Of a DNA stretch of 64,000 nt, positions 1 to 10,605 are shown piece by piece; the first letter of the stretch is position 1, and every line of letters begins with the position of its first letter. Source of the stretch: Paramoeba atlantica (Eukaryota > Discosea); contig CDRNVI010000023.1 in NCBI GenBank assembly GCA_977017575.1, forward strand, positions 186,001-250,000, written 5' to 3'. The notes beneath the pieces are model-generated. The model saw only the letters and a list, made by a program, of their open reading frames with translations. It had not been told where the DNA came from and did not search any database. Made by a program: the position numbers and the translations under genes.

Positions 1-744
1 ATGCAGCAAGATTCGAGGAATACCTCTTTGAGTGCAAAAAATGATACCAACTCTGTAGGCGAATATTTCCGTGTTGCGTTGCCTCTACAACGTTCACCCC
101 AATTAATGGGTCGAGCTCTCGTGCTTACGCCTTTAGCATTAGAGAGCACACAGGCAGCTCGAATGTTTATGTATGGTGAGAATCGCCCCGAGGCCCATAC
201 CAACCTGACACAGAAAGCAGGAAACAACGATACGGAGAGGGGTATGAGCAGTAGTAACCCCTCGTATCGTGGTTCGCCCGTGGAAAGCTATCGCAGGTTG
301 TTTCGAAGAAGATCTACCAGCCGTAGTGCAGGGACTTCCCCTTCGGCGGGTTTGTACGATATTTTAGTTTTACCCTATACTGTTTTGGCCGAGTTGGCAC
401 GTAAGTTTCAAGGAAGCCATAATTTGCATCGCCCGGCTTCCTCATACGGTTCGCGAGGAAATACTCATGCTGGATTTCCTCTTCCCATAGAACAAATGTT
501 GTGTACGCTGCTCCGGCATGCCCCGCAAGTTTGGTGTCTGACGCTTCAGGAGGAGATGATTCTACGATCTGCTTTTCAAGCAGGAGCTCCGCGAACCACG
601 CTGGAAAGCGTGCTGCGAGTGACACAAAGTTTAAGCCGACTCGGCTCGCGCGCAGGGCTGTTTTGCGGTTTTGTACAGGGGAAAAATGTTTCACGTTTGG
701 AAAAGGAATTAAAAACACGTGAATTAAATTGTGATATAGTTTAG
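1..744 (+). CDS. Hypothetical protein, possibly 5'-truncated by the window edge
   Basis: Open frame of 247 codons that starts with ATG at the first base and ends in TAG, so the real start may lie outside the window. The N-terminal half is polar and rich in Ser, Arg and Asn. The C-terminal half (about residues 160-230) is predicted to be helical, with hydrophobic stretches such as IEQMLCTLLRHAPQVW. No signal peptide, membrane segment or known motif is seen. I do not recognise the family. The strand agrees with all other host genes here. The opposite strand also has a 146-codon open frame, which I take as a shadow because its composition is less protein-like. Confidence 0.5.
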   Translation: MQQDSRNTSLSAKNDTNSVGEYFRVALPLQRSPQLMGRALVLTPLALESTQAARMFMYGENRPEAHTNLTQKAGNNDTERGMSSSNPSYRGSPVESYRRLFRRRSTSRSAGTSPSAGLYDILVLPYTVLAELARKFQGSHNLHRPASSYGSRGNTHAGFPLPIEQMLCTLLRHAPQVWCLTLQEEMILRSAFQAGAPRTTLESVLRVTQSLSRLGSRAGLFCGFVQGKNVSRLEKELKTRELNCDIV

Positions 745-1303
745 TTCCGATCAATGATTATATCTTTCGCGGGTCCGGACCTGGGTCCAAAGACCCGCAC
801 GAACCCGCCTTGCGAAACAAATTGTGATCTACCATGCAAATTTTCATTGCTAAGGAAAGGACATGAAGTACATTTCCGTTTTGTTTAAAGGGCAGTTATA
901 CTCTCCATCTCCTAATCAATATCTTATCCTTTAGCAAATACAGTAAAATGACTCTTGACTCAACAGATCCAAAGCGCGAAATTCTCCCACAAAGAACATT
1001 CGTGCGCTCGTCTCAACATTTAATGACGGAAAAATTCTGAAATTCAATCACTTCAAACGACTTTCAAAGAATGCAACCACTTCACGATCATCTTGGCGGA
1101 AGCGTCGTGCGTTGCGCTTAGATGTACCAACGTCGAAGGAACGGCGTAAGTTGGTGTGCAGATCGGTCAGATCTCTAGTCCGCAGGATATCGATAAAGAT
1201 AGAATACGTCGAGAGTTCTAGTGGCTCGAAAATACTCACCGCTACGGGCTGGGAGTGTTCCACTTGTGGGTGTTGGAAGCATGCGTTAATAATTCGAATG
1301 TAC
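745..1303. other. Intergenic, no gene seen
   Basis: No convincing gene. Near 770-800 there is a short cluster of GGGTCC/GGACCC words. The same kind of cluster, denser and partly palindromic, occurs at 8398-8480. The short open frames on both strands around 1048-1354 overlap each other and show no motif. Confidence 0.5.
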
Positions 1304-1518
1304 TTACTAGCCCCCCTATTTAGTAGGGCACCGGTTTTGGTGGAAATGCCCTAATAAGGGGGGGGGGGGGAGTAATTAAGGAGATTAATATAAAATAACG
1401 CACACGAACTTACTTATTGAAACGAACGTATAAAAACAAACATATAGAAACATCGTAGGTCGAAGTCTACATCAAAATCGGATAGCGCACTCGAATTTAT
1501 AACGATACATACATGTAT

Positions 1519-2020
1519 TACTCCCCCCTTCACAATTCTTTATAGGGTCGAGCCCAAAATGATTCATGGTTTTATATAAATTTATATAAATCTTTGAAAC
1601 GCCTGAAAAACGCTAAAAGAGCAGGGTAAAAAACGGAGCGTATTTCTCATTCTCATTAGCGTATCAAATGCATATCTTAAATTTTCTTTTTTAGACATTA
1701 CGCAGTCTAATAGTTTTAGAAACTTTTTTTCGGTTCTTTGCTTCGGTCCTCTTGTTTTATCAAATTCATCAATGTGGTCAAATGTGTGTGACTTTACATA
1801 TCAAATTCGGTCACCTATTCATACAAACACCCCATGAAAGCGCATAAGAACTAGTAGAACTAATGATCATAATTTATATAAATATTTTTATAAGTAAATC
1901 CATCTCGGTACCAAACACTTATAAAGCTTTATATAATAAAGCTTTAAAATAAAATTTATAAATATAAATCGCCGAAACACTTACAGTTTATATTTATAAA
2001 GAATTATGAAAGGGGGAGTA
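1519..2020. mobile_element. AT-rich MITE nested in the pogo-like element
   Basis: The ends TACTCCCCCCTTCACAATTC and, inverted, TACTCCCCCTTTCATAATTC both lead into TTTATA, giving terminal inverted repeats of about 26 bp around 502 bp of AT-rich, non-coding DNA. The flanks on both sides share words (GTAGGTCG, then GGATAGCGCAC or GGTAACGCAC), suggesting an older local duplication around the insertion. Confidence 0.5.
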
Positions 2021-2165
2021 GTAGTTATAGTATCTTATAACACACATAAAACATTGTAGGTCGTCGTCGTTGTTCTCAAAATAAGGTAACGCACACAAAC
2101 TTATAACGCGCACGAATTAAGCTAAAGTAAAGTGTATTAAATTCAGTAACTCAAAATTTCAGGAA

Positions 2166-4219
2166 TTAAATTTCTGCTGGGTTCGGGTGGTAGATAGGAG
2201 GACTCGGCGACCACTCTTGGCTCAATGAGGCGCGTACCAGAACATCTTCACATTGTACATTGAAAAGAGATCGGTACAAGTTGTTTACCACGTTGATGGC
2301 ACATGTGTTTTCACCCGGACGCTGCTGTGGACAATCAACGTAAAGAGTTTCATAGAATCCTGTCTGAACTCCAATTGCATCGGAAAGACGTTCTTTAAAT
2401 CTTGACATATTGTCCAATGCCGCCTCAGGTGCGTATCCTTGCAAACTATCGTACACGAATATTTTATTTTATTTTACGTAAAGAAGAACGTAATGATAGG
2501 CGTAGTACAAAGTACAAAAAACTCTTGTGCTTGCTTTCATTTCTCCGGGATAAGAACCCTTCGCAAGAAACGATATTGAATCGTATATGTTGAAGAAAAC
2601 GACATCCTTGTCTGCGTCACTAACGCGATATAACTGAAGAACTTTCTTGCATAATTCTCCAAGTGCTGTCGCTGTAATTAAAGCCCCTTTACGATGCATC
2701 GACTTCCATCCTTTTTCCGAAATAAAGACAGATCCTGAGCAAGATGTGCATACATGTAAATCGATGTGCATACGATGTAAATCCTCCTCCTCATCGCTGA
2801 CTGTAACAGGCTTTGGAAGTGACAATGTTTTTGAGGTTGCATGCGCCATTGCTATACTGGTAATCGGTTTACCATGTAACAGAAGTTTCTTTGCCAAAGG
2901 CGGAGGAATAGGAATCTTAACGGACCGAGTAATCGGTGGAGTCGGAGGTATAATATTCGGGGTGCTGACAGGCAGTTTTTTTGCTAAAGCTGGAGGTATC
3001 GGAATCTTAGTGGCCCGAGAAATCGGTGGCACCGGAGTTTTAATATGTGGAGTGCTCACAGGTAAAGGGTTTTCTATTAAAGAAGGATTGTCTTGTGCTC
3101 GAAGCATTCTCATGACTTGCTTTTTACCAGTGATACTTTCTTTCTTCTTCTTCTGAGGTGGTACATCACGAGCTACTTTCCAATCCCAAGGGTAAGTGGT
3201 CAACGGTTCGAGGATGTACTTCTTTGCAAATTTCAATATTCGTGCTTGATGCTTGCTCCACACACTGTCGTGTGCAGCCTTCGTAATACGAATATTTCGT
3301 TCTCTCACCACTTTACCCTCTGATTTCGAGTCAAACCTCCATTTTTCAAGTTCTTTCTCATAACTCAGCTTAAAAAGGTGGTTCACAATGCGATCATGAA
3401 CTTGAATTGCATAGGTACAACCACCAGGTATCCGATGGTAATCACAATTTTCTGGTACATCATGAGTACGATGCGTCGTGTGATCATCAACAATGATTGC
3501 TGTTGGGAGTTTCGAATCGTTGAGCAACTGAGCATAGTGTTTCATGAGATGAACAAAAATATCGCCTTTCATCCATCCACTTTGTGAAACGCGTACAAGG
3601 ATGGAGTTTTGCAGTGACTTTGCAACGTCTGTCGTCTCCTTTAAGATTCTCGAATCTGCAGTATCCTTGGAGCTCGATTCAAAAATGATACATGGGGGAA
3701 GAGGATACACCTCCTTCTCCTTGGCGGAAAATAAGGCGGCAAGAAAAATAGTCACTGTTTGCTTTTCGTTCGTACGAACGACTTTGACTGAAGTCACGCT
3801 CACTGGCGCCAAAAAGTTTTCCCCTTCAGTTCGCCGTCGACGCTAACGCTTGTTTCATCTCCGAAAATAACGTAGCTGTACTGTCGAACATCGTGCTGCG
3901 AGTACAGATGATGCGACCATCGTCTTATGCGTTGATCAATATCTGACGGTGTGATCGCTTGAGTTTTTCCAAACGTTCGCCAAGTCCATCCAAACACGTA
4001 ACGAAAGTGTTTATACGCTCTTTCTTTCGCCTTTTCACTCAGTCCTTCCCAAAATGCTCCATGTTCACTCAGCAACTGGAGCACCCTATCACGAGTGATA
4101 GGGCTATGACCATTCAACAAACTGAGAAGGGTTTCATGAACCTTTGTCATAGAATCTTGTCGCGAGCTATTGAAAGCTCGCTCACGCAATAAAGCTCGCT
4201 CACGCAAAAAAAAGGTCAA
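2166..4219 (-). pseudogene. DDE transposase fused to a C48 (Ulp1-like) cysteine protease, broken
   Basis: Reading from 4219 downward, a helical N-terminal part leads to FGDETSVSV (first Asp). One frameshift follows near 3800-3812. The next frame holds IIVDDHTTHRT (second Asp) and IPGGCTYAIQVHDRIVNHLFK-like sequence, as in pogo/Tigger DDE_1 transposases. A proline-rich linker follows, with two copies of a roughly 31-residue repeat (LPVSTP...KIPIPP..AKK). The last part resembles Ulp1/SENP peptidases: a His in YHYVLLYV, Asp in VYDSL, Gln in CPQQ and Cys in NTCAINVV, in the expected order. An in-frame TAA at about 2469 separates the His from the Asp. With one frameshift and one stop this copy is probably dead but young. 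Family assignments rest on motifs only. Confidence 0.6.
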
Positions 4220-4296
4220 AAATGTTTGACCTTTTAGACAAAATAGACCTATTAAAGGGGGGCACGCGTAGCCCTATTAAATAGGGGGGGATAGTA

Positions 4297-5028
4297 TACA
4301 GGGGTGGGCACGAAAATGTGGGGGAGTCAAAATTCGTATCACTTGGCCAACTTTGGTAAATAGCACCTCATTCGAGAGCTCTCACAGAGTTACTTGTCAT
4401 GTGATAATGCGTTTCCCGTATCCAGGGGGGTAGGTCCCTATGCCAAAGGGGACAAAAGTGACGACTGCAACTTCAAAAAATTTAAAAACGGAATAATATC
4501 CGTCAAGATCCTCATTTTTTTCAAGTACAATCATAATTCGCCTAGGCATGCTCCGTAAAGCACTTAAGAACACGCCATGTTGTTCTCCTTTTAATAATTC
4601 AAGGTCTGAATGTAGTGCAACATGTAATTCCCACCGATTTTCTCGGGACAACCTGCTTGGCGTGCGGCGGCGGAAAAAGAATCAGTTTTCCCATATTTCT
4701 TTACTTGGAAGATACTATGAGAGGCTTTTATTTGTCCACAAGAGCTGTAACATCCCATGTCACGTTTCTGTATGCTCTTTTCTGTCCCATCGAATAAAAA
4801 GGGGGAGGGAAAGAAGAAGAAAAAGCGAAAAAGTGGCCTAACTGCAGAATTTTGCACTTTGAAAAATCAAGATTTTTTGTAATTTTTTTAAAACTTTAAA
4901 AATGCGGGAAACGCACTATCACATGACACGTAACTCTTCGAGAGCTCTCGAATGCGGTGCTACTTTCCAAAATTGTCCAAGCTATAGAAATTTTGACCCC
5001 CCCCCACATTTTCGTGCCCACCCCTCTA
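4297..5028. mobile_element. Tc1/mariner-type deletion derivative (CAGGGG ends)
   Basis: Inverted repeats of about 120 bp: the left starts TACAGGGGTGGGCACGAAAA and the right ends TTTTCGTGCCCACCCCTCTA. Both contain the palindrome CGAGAGCTCTC. TA flanks the left end. Inside, the minus strand still encodes a transposase-like C-terminus near 4480-4590 (ALRSMPRRIMIVLEKN, ending GYY), but no DDE core is present. I read it as a 732-bp internally deleted element of the same family as 5078-5845 and 27253-27998. Confidence 0.6.
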
Positions 5029-5077
5029 TGTTATATGCGAATTAAGTTATAGTGGAAACTATAGTATTACAGGAACA

Positions 5078-5845
5078 TACAGGGGGTGGCACTTGCACCT
5101 GGGGGGGTCTAAAATTTGAAACACTATCCAATTTTGGAAAATAATAGCGCATTCGAGAGCTCTCTCAGAGTTACATGTCTTAGTACAAAACACTATTAGA
5201 ACACGGGGTAGAAATCGTCAGATGGCTCCCAAATGAGATTTGTCACTTACAAATTTTAATTAATTTTATTCAATTAACCTTAAAAAAAGCCCACTAATAC
5301 CCATAGTGCTTGCCATTTCTCTGGACAACAATGGAACAACGCTTTCGAAAGCTACGAAGCGTGTTTAGGCAATCAGTCTTTTGCTCGTTTTCCAATTTAC
5401 GAAACGCAACGTGGATGGCATCGAGCAATTGAATTCGATTTCGAGGGTGAATGTTGTCCTTTGTCGCATCCATAATGGACCAAAGGTTCTCAATCGGATT
5501 TAGATCCGGGGACTTCGCTGGCCATTGCAACCAGGTATACCCTTTCTCTTGGGCTTTGGCACGTGCCTTGTTATGAACAGGGGCGTTGTCCATCGCTTCA
5601 TACGCGCGGTGCCTCCGCAAGTACTGAAAGAAACCTCCCCTGTTTTGCATGGCATCAAGGAAGGCATCACCGTTGACAGTGAACTTCGGGCCATCTGGAT
5701 GATGAGAGGGGAAAACGTAAAAGGAGAATCCGTGTTTCAGGCTTACCCCCATTCAAACCATGATACCCTCCAGTAAGTTGGCTTCGCCGATGCCTTGCAA
5801 CAAAATTTTTTAGACCCCCCCCAGGTTCAAGTTCCACCCACTGTA
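5078..5845 (-). mobile_element. Tc1/mariner element, internally deleted
   Basis: The left end is TACAGGGGGTGGCACTTGCA and the right end inverted is TACAGTGGGTGGAACTTGAA. Both continue into the GGGGGGGTCTAAAA block. The left repeat contains CGAGAGCTCTC, as in the sister elements. The 768 bp retain only the C-terminal half of the transposase on the minus strand. Confidence 0.6.
5294..5790 (-). pseudogene. Tc1/mariner transposase, C-terminal half
   Basis: Minus-strand frame with EGIMV, then a TGA where the family has Trp, then MGVSLKHGF. After this come the second catalytic Asp in AMDNAPVHNKAR and the third acidic residue in WPAKSPDLNPIENLW. The spacing between the two is 32 residues, slightly shorter than the classic 34 of Tc1. 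It ends RNGKHYGY at 5294. The N-terminal DNA-binding half and the first Asp are missing, so it cannot be active. The match to IS630/Tc1/mariner transposases is clear from the SPDLNPIE motif. Confidence 0.8.
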
Positions 5846-5952
5846 TCCAAAACAAAAACAATTTCATCGCATAAGGCTAATAGCGTAAGGCCAATAGCGC
5901 AAGGCTTTGCTCCTTTTGGATGCAGGATTTTGCATTTTAACGTTATGTGCGC

Positions 5953-6305
5953 TCAGTAAATTTGTGCGTAGTGCCCATCGAATACGATACCACAGTGATT
6001 GCACACGGCATGTCGACGCTTATTTCCGCCATACTTGAGAAACATTTGTTTCTCAAATTCGGCTTTTGATGTGCGTCGTATTCGCGCTGACAAACTTTTG
6101 TAGGACACGCGCTCGTGTTGGAGAATGCACGCATTTTTAATTAAAGTGATTCCAAAGCTCTCAATGTTTCCCGGGGTCTTCACTTCTACTATACGGCGTT
6201 TGCAGCAAGCGTGTTTATATGTCTTTTCCCTCCTTTTGATGTACTTCTTAGGTCTTCGAGCATGTACTTCGAACGTTTTTTTCCCGTAATTTGGAAAACA
6301 TATCG
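5953..6305 (-). pseudogene. Unrecognised protein fragment with Cys pairs
   Basis: An open minus-strand frame runs from about 6305 to a stop at 5953 without an obvious ATG, so it is probably the 3' part of a longer gene. It is basic (RRPKKYIKRREK), with CC in KHACCKRR, a hydrophobic middle (VKTPGNIESFGITLIKNACI) and a C-terminal CNHCGIVF, which could bind zinc. It lies opposite to all host genes and between a transposon and an LRR gene, so a transposon origin is likely. I do not recognise the family. Confidence 0.3.
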
Positions 6306-6358
6306 AATACTAACCTCATTCTGGTATTAAAAAGTCTCATAAAATACTAAGCATTGTT

Positions 6359-6976
6359 ATGCCTCCACTACTTACACTCCATTCATCGGACACACAACCG
6401 ACTGTACGTCCGGGTAAGGTTACCGGAGCTTCACTACCAGTGGAATATAATTTAATACGACTCATACAAAATGTGGAAAACCATCCCTCTACCTGGAGTA
6501 CGAATACACCAGCGTGTGAATGGGCTTATACGGTATGCGATCTATTTGGTACTATTATCACTCTGCGCTGGTCGTGTTTAAAACTTCGTGGTGAACTGAA
6601 TGTGAAATATTTGCCCAGGACATTGGTGACCCTACATCTTCATAAAAATGAACTTTCGGGAAATTTTTCTTTCGAAGCATTGCCTCCAACATTGCAAACG
6701 ATTGCTTTATTTAACAACCAATTTACGGGCACCCCGAACCTGTGTAATCTCCCGCCCATGCTAGAATACTTGTCAATCAGTAACAACAGATTTGAAGGCT
6801 ATGCAGATTTTTCTTCTCTCCCGCTAACCTTGAGGGAATTATATTTGAATTTTAACGAAAATTTGGAAGGTTACTTGGACGTAGATGGCGCACTGAAGAA
6901 TTTGTACTACAATGTTGAAGACACAAGAATATCAGCGAGTAATGGAGTAATCAAAAAGAAAATGGAGTTCTTTTAA
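6359..6976 (+). CDS. Short leucine-rich-repeat protein
   Basis: 205 residues, ATG to TAA. Near the N-terminus is LPVEYNLIRLIQNV, then a cap with W46, C53, W55 and C60 (TPACEW), the pattern shared by all LRR genes of this window and reminiscent of the plant LRR N-cap. Four to five repeats of about 23 residues follow, in the form L..LP..L..L.L..N.F.G. It ends in a basic tail (KKKMEFF). The first residues (MPPLLTLHSS) are only weakly hydrophobic, so secretion is uncertain. The likely role is binding through a curved LRR surface; the ligand is unknown. A single gene on the + strand flanked by transposon debris. Confidence 0.75.
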   Translation: MPPLLTLHSSDTQPTVRPGKVTGASLPVEYNLIRLIQNVENHPSTWSTNTPACEWAYTVCDLFGTIITLRWSCLKLRGELNVKYLPRTLVTLHLHKNELSGNFSFEALPPTLQTIALFNNQFTGTPNLCNLPPMLEYLSISNNRFEGYADFSSLPLTLRELYLNFNENLEGYLDVDGALKNLYYNVEDTRISASNGVIKKKMEFF

Positions 6977-7348
6977 CAAAAGTTGAGAAAAAATCCCAAA
7001 CTATTCATAAAAAAGTGCAAAACATCGTGAAAAAACATGTAAAATCCCTAACTTGCGCATCATTAATAATTATATTACAATTTGTATTTCTCTCTCGTAT
7101 CTGAAATATTTTTCTCTGGTTTTTATAAACCAACGTTAGCAAGGCTAATTTAGAGCTTCGCCTTATTGTATTCTATTTGAATATGTAATAGTAATCGGCT
7201 CGTATATAATATCAGGCAGTATTCCGGCAAAAATGTACCCTAAAATTCAAAAACTGTTAATTTTTTGTCATTTATTTTTTTATTCATTTTTGAAGAAAAT
7301 ATTTAGCTTCAACATTTCTAAAACACATTTGAACACATTTCTAGAACA
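6977..7348 (+). other. AT-rich intergenic, no gene seen
   Basis: AT-rich sequence after the LRR gene. It includes T-rich tracts (7255-7300) but no motif, RNA gene or clear repeat that I can name. Confidence 0.5.
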
Positions 7349-7801
7349 ATGGGCAGCTACAACGTTCACAAATGTCGTGCATGCATTGTTTCACAACACT
7401 TTAGAGTATCTATTGAAAGTTCGGTGAATACACAAGTCATTGAGTTGTCTGCTGGGAGCCGGGCCGTGGCGCGCACTGATTGCTGGCGAGCGAGTCGCTC
7501 CCTGGGAAACGACTTGCGGCATGAGACAGTAAATCATCGACGATTTTGGGTGGACCCCAACACTGGTGTACACACCAACACTGTTGAACGCATGAACGGG
7601 ATGCTCAAGAAAGAAGTGCGTTCCCGTGGGAATGGGACCCTTGGGTGCATTGATGAAGAAAGGGAAGATCGGATAAAGTTCAGCGGAGAAGTTGTGAATG
7701 GTCGTCTGAAGATTGGAAATAGCGAGGGGCACCCATTAAGACGACTGTGTGAAGACCTCAAATTAGTTTGCAGACTCGTCTTTCTGGAAGCGAAACCATA
7801 A
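7349..7801 (+). pseudogene. Merlin/IS1595-like transposase fragment
   Basis: The 150-codon frame contains HETVNHRRFWVDP followed by GVHTNTVERMNGMLK (about 7520-7610). This matches the C-terminal DDE signature of the ISXO2/IS1595/Merlin group, where a His-Ser-x-x-Phe-Val-Asp motif precedes HTNxxE with the catalytic Glu. Upstream catalytic parts are absent, and the sequence after LKKEVRSRG loses similarity, so this is a decayed fragment. No inverted ends were found around it. Confidence 0.6.
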
Positions 7802-8485
7802 GAAATAAGTAGTAGCGGTCGAAAAATTGAAAATTAAAAAAACTTTACTTTTTTTTAAAAAAAGGTGCAATAATGCTTCACTTTGACCGAAAGTTCCCCT
7901 GTAGTGAAACCCCTGTAGTAAACAACAACAACAGAAAATTATTTATATATTTTCTTATATAGGACGCTAATCCAATATTTCCATAGTCAAAAGTTTTGGT
8001 GGCTGTAAAAGATTTTTCCCGTTCGTTAGTAGGGTGGCAATAGTATTAGCAGATGTTATAGTAATAAATTCAATGGTTGTTTCTCTGGGTACGTGCAGAA
8101 AAATTTACATGACATGATTTATGATATTACCTTTCAAATTAGTTTAATATAGCGCGAAAGTCGTGATTCTACAGATCATTTAGAAGAGATATTCAACTCG
8201 TTTACTACTCTACTAGACGTCTTTATGAGATCGCGCTGATTATAAATAATTTTATTTATTCTCCATTTTCCATTTATGTCAATGCGATATCGGTAAATGT
8301 TCCTCTCCATCCACCCTCCCCGCCGCCCACCACCATCAAACCACATAATTGCTCGGAATTAAGCCCAGCGTTGTTACAAATTAACATAAAAAAATGGGTT
8401 CGTGGGTCCGAGGACCCGGGTCCGGACCCGTAGGGACCCGTCCCTATGGACCTACTTGGGTCCGGACCCGACGGACCCAGAAAGG
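7802..8485. other. Intergenic with a GGGTCC-rich patch
   Basis: No gene seen. At 8398-8480 there is a dense run of GGGTCC/GGACCC words, partly palindromic (for example GGGTCCGGACCCG), immediately left of the transposon end at 8486. A weaker version is at 770-800. Confidence 0.5.
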
Positions 8486-9320
8486 TACTGTGCCGCCTCC
8501 ACTTATTTGTCACCACTTTCTCAAAAAAAGGACAATTAAGTGGGGGGGTCAATTTATTTGGTTAGATGAAACAAAGGTCCCAAACTTTTTTCATTATTTT
8601 AGAAATTTCCAAAACGTTCGGATAAAGTTGGCTTTACAGAAACAGTATCTTTATTGTATGAGTAGTTTTTCTGCCTTTCTCGTACTAGTAAAGTTTATTG
8701 CGGTGGTTGTATAACTACCGCTCTACCCTCGATTATTGAAAAAAAAGTGAACAAAAATAGTGAAAATATAAAGAGAAGTACACAGTAAACCTCCCGCACA
8801 CTTATTATTCCGTTTTTCTTATTATTTCACCTTTGAGAATTTTTACGAAAAATTATCCCTGTTCATGAAAAAAAGTTCTGAGATTCCTGGATTTGAGGAA
8901 AAATTGTTTTATCTCGAAATAGAGAAGCTTCGCCAGGAGCGTCGTGAATGGGGGGTCGGGATTATTGAAAGCAACTCGAATTCTTTCAATGAAGAATCCT
9001 TGAACGATAGCTCTTCTGAAGACTCCGGTTCTGCGAGCAACAGTTCTGATTCGGATGATGAAAATGAAGGAATGGTCCCTTTGAAAGGCCCTCTTCGAGC
9101 AAAAGTTGAACTGAATTGCAGAGCCACGTCCGGGAGACGCCGAAACACACGCCGCGATATTCCTTTGGCCATAAAACAGCGCAGGTTGGTAAGGAAAAAT
9201 TGCCCCCCCCCCCTAAAAATACTTCCGGCGCCGCTTCGCGGCGCCTCCTGCCCAGTCTCGTCAAAAAGGACAATTAAGTGGGGGAGTGGGACTACGACAA
9301 ATAAGTGGGGGGGCACAGTG
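8486..9320. mobile_element. C/G-run-capped TIR element, CACTTATTTGTC type
   Basis: The left end is TACTGTGCCGCCTCCACTTA and the right end inverted is CACTGTGCCCCCCCACTTAT, both followed by TTGTC. Each end has a second inner block, GGACAATTAAGTGGGGG, in the same orientation on both sides (8528 and 9267). Inside lie an acidic ORF (8865 onward) and one copy of a roughly 75-bp dispersed repeat (8693-8770). Terminal C/G runs with repeated subterminal motifs are shared with elements at 20680, 29687, 50490 and 51119. Subterminal repeats recall CACTA or hAT elements, but the superfamily is not established. Confidence 0.55.
8865..9200 (+). CDS. Small acidic Ser/Asp-rich ORF inside the TIR element
   Basis: ATG at 8865. 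The first 110 codons are protein-like: a helical start (KLFYLEIEKLRQERREW), a Ser/Asp/Glu-rich middle (SSSEDSGSASNSSDSDDENE), then a basic stretch (GRRRNTRR). The frame continues to 9362 but runs through the element's right end, so that tail is unlikely to be real. Acidic Ser-rich N-terminal regions also precede the transposase at 44904. It may be the start of a lost transposase. No known domain. Confidence 0.3.
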
Positions 9321-9329
9321 TGTTATAAT

Positions 9330-9881
9330 TACTGTCCCCCCTACTTATGCGCAACCGTTTGACCCACTTAAGCGCAATTTTGACGCATCGTTCAGAAGAA
9401 CAACGCCGCAAAGCAGCGCGTTTTTTTTTTTGGTACGAATTTTTGTACAGATTTTCGCCGCTGTTGAAATGAAGAGTCTGCAGGTAGTCCCTTTGGGCGT
9501 TCAAGAATTATCTTCATCGATCTCTAGAGATCTCCTCTGATCCACACTGTTTCTTTTTCAAAATAATGAAGTAATTTTAGTACTCATTATTGAGTTGCCG
9601 CGGGTGGGTGTGTGCCGAAACCCGCTGTTTGCAAATCAAACAGAGAACCCGTTTAGTACTAGAAGTACAAGGGAATTTTTGATTTATAAGGATGAACGTT
9701 TGGCGACGGGCATTGTACATTCATATTTTTTAACTAGTTTCCATATTGGCGCAAAGTAGAGTAAGAAGAAGTATCGAAGATTAAAAGGAATACGATCAGT
9801 GACAACAATCATATTCTTTGAAATCGTTTTGTATGTAACTCTTGAAGTATGCCACAGGAAGTATTATTGTGTCAATCAATC
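9330..9881. other. Partial TIR relic and intergenic DNA
   Basis: At 9330 another terminus begins (TACTGTCCCCCCTACTTATG, then CACTTAAGCGCA at 9364) directly beside the previous element. I see no partner end nearby, so it is probably a truncated relic. The remainder to 9881 shows no gene. Confidence 0.4.
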
Positions 9882-10440
9882 TTACATAGATGGGCATGCG
9901 AAATCATGGGCCAGAGCCAGCGTGTGCCAAAGGAAGAAGGTAATATTTTCGGGGAGGGGGGTATTTTGCGGGGAGGGGGAGGTTTGTGTTGATGCATGAG
10001 CCGTGGGTGGTTCCGTCGAACACCCTGACGTCCATGCGAGGGAACTCGTAGAGTTCCGGAGGGGAGGGGAGGGGAGGGGAGGTGTCCCCGGTGGGCCGTG
10101 CGCTCCCCCCGACTGGTGGCGAAGTCGAGGAGCGTCTGCCATAGGGGGCGGCGTAGAGTCTACGTCAGTGTGCCCACTCACCGGGGTTGTTGGGGTCCTG
10201 TTTAGTAAGGCGAAGCGCCGGAGTTCACGGAGCCACGCGTTGTGTAGTTCGGAGGCTGAGGCCCACTGGAGGTCCGTGATATCTGATGCCCCTCGCCGGT
10301 GTTCCTTGAGAAGGTGGGCGGCGGTCGCGGGGACAGCGGCCTGCTCGTGGACGAGCTTATGCTCCGCCAACTTCCGCTGATCGAGGAAGACAACAAGTGT
10401 GACAAAGATGTGCGTGATACTCGACCAGTTTGCGCTTTAT
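9882..10440 (-). CDS. GC-rich ORF fragment of unknown function
   Basis: A minus-strand frame, open from about 10439 after a TAA, reads through WSSITHIFVTLVVFLDQRK and AEHKLVHEQAAVPATAAHLL. After that it becomes low-complexity Pro/Thr/Ser. An ATG at 10370 gives 162 codons. The first 70 residues look like genuine protein; the rest may be chance, as the DNA there is G-rich (repeated GGGGA near 10060-10085). GC content is far above the surroundings. Opposite in strand to the other host genes, so perhaps a gene fragment captured or stranded by transposons. Confidence 0.3.
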
Positions 10441-10534
10441 TAAATAAAAATGGTAAAAATATTAGTCGGCAGTGTACTATCTTCTATTACCGTCAAAGTA
10501 CTTATTAACGGAATAAATATCATTCGAATAAACT

Positions 10535-10605
10535 TACTGTGCTGCCCCCACTTATAGTACCGCGGTGTACTCCCCCTCCCCCACTTACTGTATAGTGCCG
10601 CTTTG
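10535..10605 (+). repeat. C-run TIR relic
   Basis: TACTGTGCTGCCCCCACTTA starts at 10536, followed by a second block CCCTCCCCCACTTACTGTA. These are the signature words of the element at 8486-9320, here without a partner end. Confidence 0.4.

Larger units (their letters stand above)
1305..4296 (-). mobile_element. pogo-like DNA transposon carrying a Ulp1-like protease
   Basis: About 3.0 kb bounded by matching inverted ends. The left end reads TACTAGCCCCCCTATTTAG and the right end, on the other strand, reads TACTATCCCCCCCTATTTAA. Both continue into TAGGGC. The coding region is on the minus strand (2166-4219). Each end also contains a second C/G-run motif with AATAAGGG or TTAAAGGG, so the termini can fold on themselves. 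A separate 502-bp MITE lies inside (1519-2020). The right end directly touches the next element at 4297, with TA at the junction. A lone copy of the right end is found at 37640-37712. Boundaries are inferred from the ends only. Confidence 0.6.

Noticed and set aside
2402-3846. Several + strand ORFs across 2402-3846
   Set aside because: They are antisense shadows of the pogo-like transposase on the minus strand.
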